Positions 23,797 through 35,144 of a DNA stretch of 64,000 nt are shown here, piece by piece. This DNA is from Panax quinquefolius (lineage: Eukaryota > Streptophyta > Magnoliopsida > Apiales > Araliaceae), in assembly GCA_020205615.1 (NCBI GenBank), contig CM035169.1:15507258-15571257 (forward strand), written 5' to 3'. The position numbers and the translations under genes were made by a program. The notes under the pieces were generated by a model that worked only from the letters and a program-made list of their open reading frames with translations, was not told the origin of the DNA and ran no database searches. Within the stretch, counting starts at the first letter, position 1; each line of letters starts with the position of its first letter.

Positions 23797-26179
23797 TTAC
23801 ATGGTACATAAATTCAAATACAACTTACTAATATAAGCGTATAAATATGACATAAATTGTGAGTTTGAATACAAATATTGTCTACTAGATATTATACAAA
23901 CTCGAAAGGAGTCCTCATTACAACTATTATCACCTTTATTTCACGAAATAGTGAGGGACTACTAATCTTATCCTCTGGACCATTACTCGGTTCCCCCACT
24001 CGTCCCGGCTATGTTCTCATTTCACGAAGAAAGCAGGTGAAAGAAAGGGTGAGCTCAACTAGCCCGAGTAAGAAATATTATGACTAAGATAATGCGAATA
24101 ATAAATTATCATTAGCCTTGACAGATGTTAAGCGATAAAATACATAGACAACCGGTTTAAGCTGCGGTGAATATGCAATCCATTAAAAAATCAGTAGAAA
24201 ATAAAATCTACTATCTTTTAGGTTTAAAAGGTTTTCATCAATTTTTATCATTAAGACTCGAGTTTAATGAATAAACCACAATATCTAATCATCCACATAC
24301 CACGGTCGAGGATTTTCATCAAATTATCAATGGTCGTGACTATCTTAGAATCACCCACAGTCATAATCATACCAAAAACTATCCATCATTTGCATTCTAC
24401 AGACCCTTTGAGGACTTTTATCACATCATTTATAACAAATCATGTGATTATCTTAGAATGATCCACAGTGGCGTAATCATCATACTAAGTTCATCTATCT
24501 TGTAAGCGAAGATAACATAATATAACATGAGGATGATGACAATGACATAATAATTCAATAAAACAAGTTCAAAAATTATTTTATCCGAGAATTATTAACG
24601 TCCAAATTGTCGACAAATCTTTGTTTTGTAGAGTAAAATTCAAGAATGATCGAAAGAATATTTCCATGAAAAGATCTTTGGATGAAACGCTTGAATATCG
24701 AGGATATTCTACTAATTTCATGGAGTATAGAAGTCAAGTTTTAACCAATTGGGTATAATAAAGAATGGAATAACAAAAGAAATCACCGTGCATGCGGTGC
24801 TTGCATGAGGCGAGTTATTCAACGAAATAATAATAACGGAACCGGTCGGTGAAATTCACACCAAGCGAGATGATCCAACGGAGAATAATAAATCTTTGAA
24901 TAATAAACAATGGAACCGGTCGGTGTAAAACACACGAGCGGGATATTCAACGAGAATAATAAATGCGGAATAATAAACAATGGAACCGGTCGGTGTAAAA
25001 CACACGAGACGAGGATATTCCAACGAGAATAATAAAGAATGGAATAACGAAGAAGATCACCAAGTATAGGGGATTCGGCGTATCTGAGTTATTCAATGAA
25101 TAAATAAGAATGGAATAACATAAGGATTTCACCAAGTATAGGGTATCTGGCATATCTGAGGTTATGTATAGGGTATACCACTTTTACGAGTTATTCAGCG
25201 AAATAATAATGAATGGAATAACGAAGTTCTCTTTCATGAATAAGAAAGAATAACACCCTACAGATTACAACAACAAATAATACCCACTAGTAAAAAAATA
25301 CCTTTGGATATCAAAGTAGTGAAGAAGTACCGAGAAATCTTCTTTTCTTTCTCTATAGATTTTCTCTTAAGCTTCTCTACATAATTTCTCTCTCTAGAGT
25401 TTGATTGAATTAAATAAAAAAATAATGAAGGAATGAGCTTATTTATAGGAAAATAGAATGCGTAGTAATTAATCCATGAGCGGTCCAGATTGATTTACTT
25501 TAATCGGCGGTCCATATTTAAAAGCAAAATCTTTTAAATAAAATATAATATATTCTATTTATATAAAAACATTTTACTATGCAAACCTTTATCTGCAATA
25601 CTATGCAAAAACACTTATGCAACATATATCGTAATAAAATATAATATATTTTATTTATAGAATAACTTTAATAAAGTATTACATTTTATATAAAAAGATG
25701 TTTACATTTTATTACGTTAATAATACTGAATAAAACAAAAGCGTCATTATCATTATAATAATTCATATTATTAATCGTGATAATGGAATCAAAGCGAGTG
25801 ACTTCTCACATAAGCATCGATAATCGATACTGGTATTATTTTATGCGACCACCACGTATTCTTGTACTTTTACTCTACCGGAGTAGTTCAACGATGTCAA
25901 CGGTAAAACTTCATAGTTATTTCAATAAAATATTTTTGTCGTTTTCTCGATCAAATAATAATTACATTATGGGGTCCCACCAATGATTGAGTAGTTATGC
26001 GAATATTCCTGCTAAACCGAATATTCCCCGACCAATCGAATATAATATAACCACTTGCATACTTTGCAAAATTTATAAATACTACCCACAACTATAATAT
26101 TATCTCAAATTCACACCATAATATTAAAAATTATTTAAACAAAATTTAAATCTTTATTGATAAAATCAGGGGTCTCACA
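23797..26179 (-). repeat. 3' LTR of element D, main part
   Basis: Resumes the D LTR after the C insertion and ends GGGGTCTCACA beside the polypurine tract. With 13505-13558 it totals about 2.44 kb, equal to the other D LTR (29898-32331) and to both B LTRs. A reversed TATA box is at 25440-25447. A short array of the ~57-bp unit lies at 24830-25060. Confidence 0.85.
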
Positions 26180-26192
26180 TCTCCCTCCTTAT
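26180..26192 (-). other. Polypurine tract of element D
   Basis: TCTCCCTCCTTAT in plus view, so ATAAGGAGGGAGA on the element's strand, abuts the 3' LTR. Confidence 0.75.
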
Positions 26193-26589
26193 GGAATTTA
26201 AGCCCTCGAAATTAGAGTGCGATACACACAAAGAGGTGGTATGATAAAGAGGTGAGGATACCTTGAATACCTTTATCGTTGAAAACATTAAATTCATCTT
26301 TGCAATCCGGCGAAGATATTTCATTAACAATTCATCTTTGCACTGAGGCCAAAGATATACAAGCTATAAAACCAATAATCTTTGAGGCTCGACAATAGTA
26401 TCACGACCACGAATTATCCATACCTTTCTTGGCGAGGATATTCGTGTTTTTCAATTACTGATCGTGATTATCTTAAATAATCCTTGGTCGTAATCATACC
26501 AAGTCTATCGATACTTCTGACGGCGAAGATGACTTTTACCACATCCATGAATTAATATTTCATTCTTTGAGACTCATTTCGATAATTAA

Positions 26590-27345
26590 TCCATATCATC
26601 GAATCATCCACTGCTTTCTACGGGCCGAGGATATTCATTAGTATCACGACCACGAATTATCCATGCACTATAATCGTGTATTCATTAAGATCACCGCCAA
26701 ATTATCCACGACCTGAAAGATAATCGTGTATTCATTAGATCACGACAACAATTATCCATGCACTACGGCGAAGATAATCGTGTATTCATTAGTATCGACG
26801 ACCACAAATTATCCATATCACGACCACAAATTATCCATGCGAATAATCGATAATTAGTATCGTGTATTCATTAGTATATTAGTATCACGACCACAAATTA
26901 TCCATACCTTTCTGACCAAAGATAATCGTGTATTCATTAGTATCACGACCACAAATTATCCATGCACTTTCGGACTATTCATTAGATCACGAACAAATTA
27001 TCCATAATACGTGTATTCATTAGTATCACGACCACAAATTATCCATACCACTTCTACGAAGATAATCGTGTATTCATTAGTATCAAGATAATAATGTGTA
27101 TTCATTAGTATCACGACCACAAATTATCCATACACTACGACGAAGATAATCGTGTATTCATTAGTATCACGACCACAAATTATCCATGCACTACGGCGAA
27201 GATAATCGTGTATTCATTAGTATCCGACCACAAATTATCCATACACTACTGCGAAAGATAATCGTGTATTCATTAGTATCCGACCACAAATTATCCATGC
27301 ACTTCTGACGAAAGATAATCGTGTTTTCAATTACGGTTATGATTA
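26590..27345 (-). repeat. ~57-bp tandem array in the internal region of D
   Basis: About a dozen copies of a unit combining GTGTATTCATTAGTATCACG, ACCACAAATTATCCAT and a variable GCACTACGGCGAAGATAATC part. Some copies are truncated. The same unit in the opposite orientation forms the array at 47700-48480 in element B. It lies in the untranslated part between pol remnants and the 3' LTR. Confidence 0.85.
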
Positions 27346-28640
27346 TCTTAAGACAATCCACAGTCATAATCATACCAAGTCCATCTATCTTACTTCTGAG
27401 CCACGAGATGACTTTCAACGTAATATAAACGTGAGGATAATGATATAAAGAATCAATCAAATGAGATAAAGGATAAATATTAAACATTTATAATATAATT
27501 TATCCGAGGATTCAAGAATATCCCCATGTTATCAATCACTTAATAATCTCATAATCTAATATCATTAATATTATAACAATATTTTAATCACTTCTTAAAT
27601 TTATAAACAATTTATCTCGATTGTTTACGCTTTACCATATAATGCATTTAATCATTCAAAATGCCATACTCATAAGATATCATCACCAATTATCAAATCC
27701 TCATCAAAAAATATGCATATACTACTATATAGGATTCTCTAGCCATAAAATCCTATTTTCAACTTTGTTACTTCACATAACATATTTAACTCATATGTTA
27801 AGTAACTAAACTATTTTCATGAAAAATACCAAATCAGTCCCAAAAATATTTCTTTTAAGGATTTAGCATAATATAGTCCCATAATGAAAATATATTTTTC
27901 TCGAAATTTTTAAAATTCATTTACTATTTTTTAAAATCAATTTCTAATTAATTCCTTAAGAAATTAGCTACCTCAAGTTTAACTCCAAAATTCCCAAATC
28001 TTGGCAGGACCTTACACATGTTAACGTGAGCTTCCAGTTTAAATTTCATGGTCATCGAGTTATAGAACTCCGGTTATAGCGTTTTAAATCGGAAAAACCT
28101 AAATATTGAAATAGTCATAACTTGCTCATTTTAAGTCGAGAATGAGCTCATTTTTTGGACAGGAGGTACTTTATACCATATACCTTCATGTCCCAAAAGG
28201 CCAGAATTTTTCTCATAATTTAAGTGGCCGAAACAGCCCTCTAAAATCATGGCGAACTTTTCGGTTTTGCAGCTTTGCACTCCTTTGCTAAAATCAGTCC
28301 ACACAAAAATCTACAACACCTTTTCCAGTAATTCCACTTGGATTAGTTAGGTAACTCATAGATCTAACTCTAGGACTTGACCACATTCAAAAATTCAAAA
28401 TATAATAGGAGATATGGTCAATTGAATTTCATATTCGTTTTTCACCAAAATCGATTTTCAACTCTTTGTGATTTCTAAGAAACTTTCATGTTTTCACATA
28501 ATAACCAACATAACTCATCATAACACTTACTAATACTTCATATACCCATGATTTTCATTAGTCCAATGCTTTTATTATGACTTTCATCATAATCCACGTA
28601 AATAAGCAGATCCTTTTAGTTGAAGAAATATTTGAGGGTT
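27346..28640 (-). other. Non-coding internal block of D, shared with B
   Basis: No coding sequence is seen. The block 27480-28640 is closely matched in reverse complement by 46420-47540 in element B, for example TTTGCACTCCTTTGCTAAAA at 28272-28291. The autonomous elements A and C have nothing like it in the window. Its origin is unknown. It may be a replaced 3' region or captured DNA. Confidence 0.7.
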
Positions 28641-28765
28641 TAAGAAATGGGTTTTTATCTTTGGGGTCAATACAAAATTCGATTTCACGCTCTAGGGTAG
28701 GCTAGAAGTCTTCAAGAATACGCCAAGAAATTTATTAATGATAGAAATATCATTCAAAATTGTTA
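28625..28765 (-). pseudogene. RT-start remnant fused to an RNase H remnant (element D)
   Basis: The minus strand reads [14 protein letters not shown], the RT N-terminus. It then passes at about 28631-28645 straight into LKYFFN, which corresponds to SLKYFFTQ in RNase H of A (7861-7884). The intervening RT core is gone. The same join is present in B near 46405-46420. Confidence 0.65.
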
Positions 28766-28950
28766 CTCTCGTCCAAGACTTGGATAGTACGTCACATTAA
28801 TACCAATGTGACTTCATCCCTTAACTGAGATAGCACCTCACAATGATACCTATCAACTTGCCATCTTCATCCACGACGTCGCCTACTGAAAAAGTCGGCT
28901 TGGTGCATTCCACACAAGGAAGTCAACAACGAAAGGATCGGGGCTCTTTA
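28765..28950 (-). other. Unrecognised filler segment in D
   Basis: Inserted between the protease and RT remnants. One minus-strand frame reads VECTKPTFSVGDVVDEDGK, then LIGIIVRCYLS and a stop (complement of about 28920-28830). Related text occurs in F (61072-61210) and, in part, in B (46205-46290). It is absent from A and C. The family is not recognised. Confidence 0.55.
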
Positions 28951-28959
28951 CTTATGGCT

Positions 28960-29350
28960 TGATATAACAATGATTAACTTTAGTGGTTTGGTTACTTTGA
29001 ATTAGATTAACAGGTTGGTTATGAATATAAAAGCTAACAACCTTACTAAAAGCATGATGAGTAGTTAACAATTGATTTCTAAAATCACATCAAAGACAAA
29101 TATTTTCAAAGAGATAAGATCGACGAATTAGCGTGAAAGTGTTTATTTGAATCAAACAAGATTTAAAAATAGTAAGCGATAATGAAGGCTCCTACTAACG
29201 AAGTTTCAACCAATAAGTCAAAGTCTAACTTCTCGGTCAAATTTAAGCGTTGAGCATTAAGCAGAGAGATATAAAATAATGGGTAGAACCAGGTATCTTA
29301 TAAGGTATAGACTTACGTAATTTATAATTAACTAACTTGATACTAACCGT
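28960..29350 (-). pseudogene. Protease remnant of element D
   Basis: The minus strand shows a decayed protease: the complement of about 29275-29310 corresponds to the DTGSTHSF block but the DTG is damaged. The HHAF-to-ISF stretch lies near 29065-29000. It is colinear with C 19380-19780. Confidence 0.6.
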
Positions 29351-29355
29351 TCGGT

Positions 29356-29712
29356 TTACTCACTTTTTTGAGAAGTCATGAAAAATGCACTTCCTAAAAC
29401 CAACGACTTTGTTTTGTCCATATCCACCTTTGGTGCCACCGTCCCAATAGACTTGACTTTGGTGCACAACAAAATTGGGCTAAATGACCTTCTCTTCTTG
29501 CAATTTCCACTTCTATTATCTTTGCCATGATTACCAATAAAGTGGTTACCATTCTTAGCATGATAATTTCCCCCACGATGGTTATCATTATTACGATGGC
29601 CGTTGCCACCCGATATGATTATTATCGTGTTGTTGGTCGTTACCTTTTGTTTGAAATTTGAATCAACACTCTCATATGTTTCATTGCTTATCTCGGCATT
29701 TTCGGATGCCAT
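29356..29712 (-). pseudogene. Internally deleted gag of element D
   Basis: A 118-codon open frame starting MASENAEISNETYESVDSNF. The N-terminus matches the gag start of C. It then jumps to the Asn/Gly-rich linker (GNGHRNNDNHRGG) and the region of the zinc knuckles, with no capsid domain. The zinc-knuckle cysteines are not preserved. It is a remnant and could not form particles. Confidence 0.7.
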
Positions 29713-29882
29713 TCTCGAACAACATCACAAAACAAGGGTTAATTAACATATCACATATTATCCTATACTACGTGAGCCAATTAAATACCAAATAAATTTA
29801 GGTAGGTCATCTTAGCGAAGGAATTCCCCGTCTCTCCTCCTCTGGTTCTTATCTCACATCTCGGCCGGGGATCATATCCTAA

Positions 29883-29894
29883 GCTACGATACCA
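29883..29894 (-). other. Primer binding site of element D
   Basis: The reverse complement is TGGTATCGTAGC, identical to that of element C and three bases from the 5' LTR start at 29898. Confidence 0.8.
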
Positions 29895-29897
29895 TTG

Positions 29898-32331
29898 TGT
29901 GGCCCCAAAATTAGGTATCGTCACCCATCTTGGGTCGCCACTTATATGGTACATAAATTCAAATCTGACTTACTAATATAAGCGTAGTATACAATCTGAC
30001 ATAAGCGTGAGTTTGAATACAAATATTGTCTACTAGATATTATACAAACTCGAAAGGTCCTCATTACAACTATTATCACACTATTTCACGAGAATAGTGA
30101 GGACTACTAATCTTATCCTCTGGACCATTACTTAGTTTCCCAGGCTAAGTCCCGGCTATGTTCTCATTTCACGAAGAAAACGGTGAAAGAAAGGGTGAGC
30201 TCAACTAGCCCGATGAAATATTATGACTAAGATAATGCGAAATAAATTATCATTAGCCTTGACAAGATGTTAAAGCCGATAAAATACAATAGACAACAAG
30301 TTTAAGCTGCGTGGAATATCTGATCCATTAAAAGAGTCAAGTAGAAAATAAAATCTACTATCTTTTAGGTTTTAAAGGTTTTCATCAATTTTTATCATTA
30401 AGACTCGGTTTAATGAATAAACCACAATATCTAATCATCCACATACCCGCGATCAAGGATTTTCATCAAATTATCAATGGTCGTGACTATCTTACCGAAT
30501 CACCCCAGGTCATAATCATACCAAAAACTATCCATCAACGCATTACGAGGCCCACTTTGAGGACTTTTATCACATCATTTATAACAAGCCGTGATTATCT
30601 TAGAATGATCCACAGTCATAATCATACTAAGTTCATCTATGCGTGCGTAAGCGAAGATAACATAATATAACATGAGGATGATGACAATGACATAATAATT
30701 CAATAAAACAAGTTCAAAATTATTTTATCCGGAATTAATAACGTCCAAATTGTCGACAAGAATCTTTGTTTTGTAGAGTAAAATTCAAGAATGATCGGAA
30801 GAATATTTCCATGAAAAATCTTTGGATGAAACGCAAATATCGAGGATATTCTACTAATTTCATGGAGTATAGAAGTCAAAGTTTTAACCAATTTGGGTAT
30901 AATAAAGAATGGAATAACAAAAGAAATCACCATGCATGCGGTGCTTAGCATATGAGACGGGTTATTCAATAGAAATAATAATAACGGAACGGTCGGTGAA
31001 ATTCACAATCGCGGGATGATCCAACGAGAATAATAAATCTTTGAATAATAAACAATGGAACCCGGTCCGGTGTAAAACACACACAGAGGATATTCCAACG
31101 AGAATAATAAATGCGGAATAATAAACAATGGAACCCGAATTCGGGTGTAAAACACACGAGCGGATATTCCAACGAGAATAATAAAGAATGGAATAACGAA
31201 GAAGATCACCAAGTATAGGGGATTAAGCGTATCTGAGTTATTCAATGAGAATAAATAAGAATGGAATAACATAAGGATTTCACCAAGTATAGGGTATGTC
31301 TGCATATCTGAGGTTATGTATAGGGTATACCACTTTTACAGAGTTATTCAACGAGAATAATAATGAATGGAATAACGAAGTTCTTTTCATGAATAAGAAA
31401 GAATAACACCCACTACGAATTACAACAAATAATATCCACTACTAGTAAAAGACACCTTTGGATATCAAAGTAGTGAAGTACGAGAATACTCTTCTTCTTT
31501 CTCTCTATAGATTTTTCTCTCTATATAACTTCTCTATAATTTCTCTACTGAGAGTTTGGTGAATTAAGTAAGAAAATAATGAAGGAATGAGCTTATTTAT
31601 AGGAAAATAGAATGCATAGTAATTAATCCATGAGCGGTCAGATTGATTTACTTTAATCGGCGGTCCATATTTAAAAAAAAATCTTTTAAATAAAATATAA
31701 TATATTCTATTTATATAAAAACATTTTACTATGCAAACACTATGCAACACTATCAAAAAACACTATGCAACACTTATGTCATAATAAAATATAATATATT
31801 TTATTTATAGAATAACTTTAATAAAGTATTACATTTTATATAAAAAGATGTTTACATTTTATTACGTTAATAATCTGAATAAAACAAAAGCGTCGTTATC
31901 GCTTATAATAATTCATATTATTAATCGACAATAATGGAATCAAACCGGTGACTTCTCACATAAGCATCGATAATCAATCTACCGTGTGCTACTTATGCAA
32001 CCACACGTATTCTTTGTACTTTTTTCTACCGGAGTAGTTCAACAATGTCAACGGTAAAACTTTCATAGTTATTTCATAAAATATTTTTGTCGTTTTCTCG
32101 ATCAGATAATAATTACATTGTATGGGATCCACCAATGATTTGGTAGTTATGCGAATATTCCTGCTAAACCAAGAATATTCCCAGAATTAATCGAATATAA
32201 TATAACCACTTGCATACTTTGCAAAATTTATAAATACTACCTGACTATAATATTATCTCAAATTCACACCATAATATTAAAAATTATTTAAACAAAATTT
32301 AAATCTTTATTGATAAAATCTGGGGTCTCGT
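29898..32331 (-). repeat. 5' LTR of element D
   Basis: The 2.43-kb LTR starts (plus view) TGTGGCCCCAAAATTAGG and ends GGGGTCTC. The reversed TATA box TATTTATA is at 31594-31601. The ~57-bp array is at 30970-31200. It closely matches the 3' LTR. Right of it the 3' LTR of A resumes. Confidence 0.85.
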
Positions 32332-32554
32332 GGGGTATGGAATGAAAGTTCTGAGAGAGTTATTTAGTAGTCCTCACCATTTTGTAAAATAATGTGTCAA
32401 TAAATGTGATGAGGATTTATCCGAATAGATATTGTCTAGAAGATATTATTTGTATTCAAACTCACAGTTTATTGTTGTAATAATAAAGTTGTAGTTGTTT
32501 TACATACCGTGTATCGACAACTCGAATGGGTGATGTATACATTTTGGGGCGTCA
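32332..32554 (+). repeat. 3' LTR of element A, right end
   Basis: GGGTATGGAATGAAAG through GATGTATACATTTTGGGGCGTCA matches 4516-4746 of the 5' LTR. It is the end of element A, about 2.6 kb upstream of the PEPCK start codon and in the same orientation. The terminal CA is eroded to TCA. Confidence 0.8.
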
Positions 32555-33613
32555 TAATTTGAGATTGAAATATAAATATACCCAATTTCAAGATGACTTA
32601 TGCAGAACTTTTATTTAATATGAGGACCCCACATAGTCAACATGTTGTCGGTTTGTTTAAATAAAATGAATTTTAATATTAAATAATGCCTGACTGAGAC
32701 AAGCTCTTACTACTGTTAAAAAAAAAAAAAAAATAAATGGATGAAGCTTCTTTACGGCTTGTATAAAAAAAAAAAAAAAAAAATCTAATAAGCAACCTCT
32801 TAGAACACATATAAAAATCTAATAGTGGCACAAGTTCTTTATTTGCTATTTTTTATAACAATATTTGTTATTTTATAAAACAAATATTTTTATAATAACA
32901 AATAAAGAATATAAAATATTTTATCAAAATAAATATTTTATAATAATAAATATTTTTATAATTCTTTATTTGCTATTTTATAAAAATATTTTATATTCTT
33001 TATTTGTTATTTTATAATAGGATATAAAATAGGATATAAAAATATTTTATAATTCTTTATATAACAAATATATGCTATTGTTATATAAAAATAGGATATA
33101 AAATATCATAAAGAATTAATATTTTAAATTAAAGTGGGAAGAAATTAATATATTTGTTATATAAAAGAATTATAAAAATATTTTTATATCCTATTTTATA
33201 TCCTATTATAAAATAACAAATATTTTTATAATTCTTTATTTGCTATTATAAAAATATTTTATATTCTTTATTTTTATTATAAAATATTTTTTTATATATT
33301 TTATATTTTTATTTGTTATTATAAAATATTTGTTTTATAAAATAACAAATATTGTTATAAAAATAGCAAATAAAAAGAACTTGTACACTATTAGATTTTT
33401 ATACATGTTTTAAAGAGGTTGTCTTAGGTTTAGATTTTTTTTTTTTTTTTAACAACCGAAGAGCTTGTTCCGGTCAGCGATTATTTAATATTAAAAATTC
33501 GTTTTATTTAAACAAACCGACAATATGTTGACTATGTGGGTCTTCTATATTAAAATAAAAGCTCTATACAAATTGTGCTTGAAACAGATATTTATGTTTT
33601 CAATCTCAAATTT
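32555..33613. repeat. Large foldback (inverted repeat) element
   Basis: Two arms face each other: AATTTGAGATTGAAA at 32556 pairs with TTTCAATCTCAAATT ending near 33612. CCCACATAGTCAACATGTTG near 32626 pairs with CAATATGTTGACTATGTGGG near 33521-33540. Poly-A runs (32717-32732, 32766-32783) mirror the poly-T run near 33436-33453. The centre is a chain of AT-rich palindromes built on TTTTATAATAACAAATA. No coding capacity. It resembles a long-TIR foldback or MITE. The left arm abuts the end of element A, so it may have been cut by that insertion. Confidence 0.75.
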
Positions 33614-33748
33614 TCTAATAAGTTTATCAACCATGTCAAAAGGGTTGTTGTTATGCAAGATCCATAATAACCGGTTTTCTTTATGGAAGAACCCATATAT
33701 GATATATTGGTGCATGAAAAAATCCGTATACTATAATATAAAGGTCAG

Positions 33749-33768
33749 CTACTCCATTATAGGAGTAG
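33749..33768. repeat. Short perfect palindrome
   Basis: CTACTCC, six bases (ATTATA), then GGAGTAG. It is a 7-bp stem in an otherwise featureless intergenic stretch. Confidence 0.5.
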
Positions 33769-33930
33769 TCTATATTTTTGGTATGTGGCGACTTGGCGCC
33801 GGTAAGCTTTTCACAAATTTCCGTGCACCACACAAATCAACCCCACCCAATGACATGTCCCACTAATTAGTGTAGTAATTACTACTAGTGTGGTTGCCGC
33901 ACTAAAATTTTGAATTAACAGCTCAACTAA

Positions 33931-34386
33931 GAGCAATTCCAGGAGGTCAGACCTCGACAAATCGTAGATTTTATAGCATAGGATGTAGATTTTATTCGGG
34001 CAGATTGACTAAATATAATCAATCGAATTTTTAAATGAGTCTAACGGACCAAATTAAGAAATTAAATCTGGTAGACTATAATTTTAAATATTTATATTTA
34101 AATAAAAGAGATGATCAAATAAAAAAGAGATGAAGGCCAAGGAGATACAGATGAAGAGGGCAAAGATATTTGTTACTAATAATTTGTATTTCTCTAATTT
34201 ATTGATAATATTTTTCTAATTTATTTTTTAGATAAAATATATTGGAGTTTTTTTGAATTTATTAATTATTTTAATCTTTTTATATTATAATTCACGAGAT
34301 AGTCTATCTGCCAGAAGAATTAAAAATTAAAAGATATGTGTTAATATTATATAAATTAAATATAGTACACGAGATAGTCCATGCTC
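33931..34386. mobile_element. Possible PIF/Harbinger-type MITE
   Basis: An AT-rich 456-bp stretch starts GAGCA and ends TGCTC, with TAA on both sides (33928-33930 and 34387-34389). A TAA target duplication with GAGCA termini fits a Tourist-like MITE. Beyond the first five bases the terminal repeat is poor, and a direct repeat CACGAGATAGTC occurs at 34293 and 34368. No coding sequence. The call is tentative. Confidence 0.35.
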
Positions 34387-34389
34387 TAA

Positions 34390-34712
34390 TGTGAAATGTC
34401 TGATAAGTTTAGGAGAAATTCTACATCATTTTCGGAACTGAAAATGAAATCCAAACCGATTTTGGAATTATAACTTCACATACCGACGCTACTTTATTGT
34501 TGTATATACATTCTTATACATACGTTAACGTATGCATAGCAATTAGAATAGGACTGTTATCATGTTATGCGTGAGCGTACGTGAACCTACCTCTACCTCT
34601 ACCTCTACTCTATGTATTTGTTTATGTATGTATCTCTTATGTATGCTGTATGCATGGCAATTGATTTCATTTCACAATCGCCTGACTATTAGTATTATTT
34701 ATTTATTTATTG
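34390..34712 (+). promoter_or_regulatory. Upstream region of the PEPCK gene
   Basis: Non-coding. It holds an ACGTG core (34579-34583) of the kind found in ABA- and light-responsive G-box/ABRE elements, and about four CTACCT units (34586-34611). Functional assignment is inference from motifs alone. Confidence 0.4.
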
Positions 34713-34713
34713 G

Positions 34714-34724
34714 GGTATATATTT
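34714..34724 (+). promoter_or_regulatory. Candidate TATA box of the PEPCK gene
   Basis: GGTATATATTTC is the best TATA-like sequence upstream. Transcription would begin near 34745-34755. The stretch that follows has CT- and CACCA-rich sequence (34825-34870) typical of a plant 5' leader. Confidence 0.5.
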
Positions 34725-34983
34725 CAAACTCAACCGTGTGAAGGAAATAATTAACCATGGTTAGATTTTTAACTCTGGTTAAAGGGGCCGCTGATCCCTT
34801 TAAATTGGACCCTCCGGATGCTCCATTCCTCTCACCACCACCACCTTCATTTCGTGCTCCTGCACCATACGTACTGTTGTTTGATGGTCGTCACCTTTAT
34901 TTTCATTTCCTTTTTCTATTAATTTAATTACTTTTCTAGACTAGTTCCATCCTCATTTCGGTTTCAAGCTCTCGCAAGTTCCG

Positions 34984-35127
34984 GTAAGTAACATCTTTTT
35001 TTCAGGCCGGCCATCTATATATTATTTGTTTTTATCTGATCAGATTATAATATATACGTTGTCAAGTAAAAGTACATTAAATAATATTAATTAGAAATGG
35101 AAATTAATTAATTATATAATTGTGCAG
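34984..35127 (+). other. Probable intron in the PEPCK 5' leader
   Basis: A strong donor, CCG|GTAAGTAA at 34984, and an acceptor, TTGTGCAG, ending at 35127 frame a 144-bp AT-rich stretch just before the start codon at 35145. Splicing would leave a short leader. Not proven without transcript data. Confidence 0.55.
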
Positions 35128-35144
35128 CTAGCTGGTAGATCGAA

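Larger units (their letters stand above)
13505..32331 (-). mobile_element. Non-autonomous gypsy-type element D, nested in A and carrying element C
   Basis: Minus-strand element. Its 5' LTR is 29898-32331, the PBS 29883-29894, the internal region 26180-29882, and the 3' LTR is 23797-26179 plus 13505-13558. Without the nested element C it is about 8.6 kb. Internal coding capacity is reduced to scraps of gag, protease and RT start, so it must have relied on proteins from a related autonomous element. It is the same family as element B at 43094-51301. Confidence 0.8.

Noticed and set aside
26600..27345. CRISPR-like regular repeat pattern
   Set aside because: Plant nuclear context, no unique spacers of constant size, and the entire unit repeats. 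It is a tandem array.
32700..32790. Two poly-A tracts as evidence of a LINE or SINE insertion
   Set aside because: Mirrored by a poly-T run in the opposite arm, so they belong to the foldback element. No target duplications or 5' body were found.
33525..33866. 113-codon frame overlapping the right arm of the foldback
   Set aside because: It crosses the foldback boundary, has no recognisable domain, and shows no splice or promoter support.
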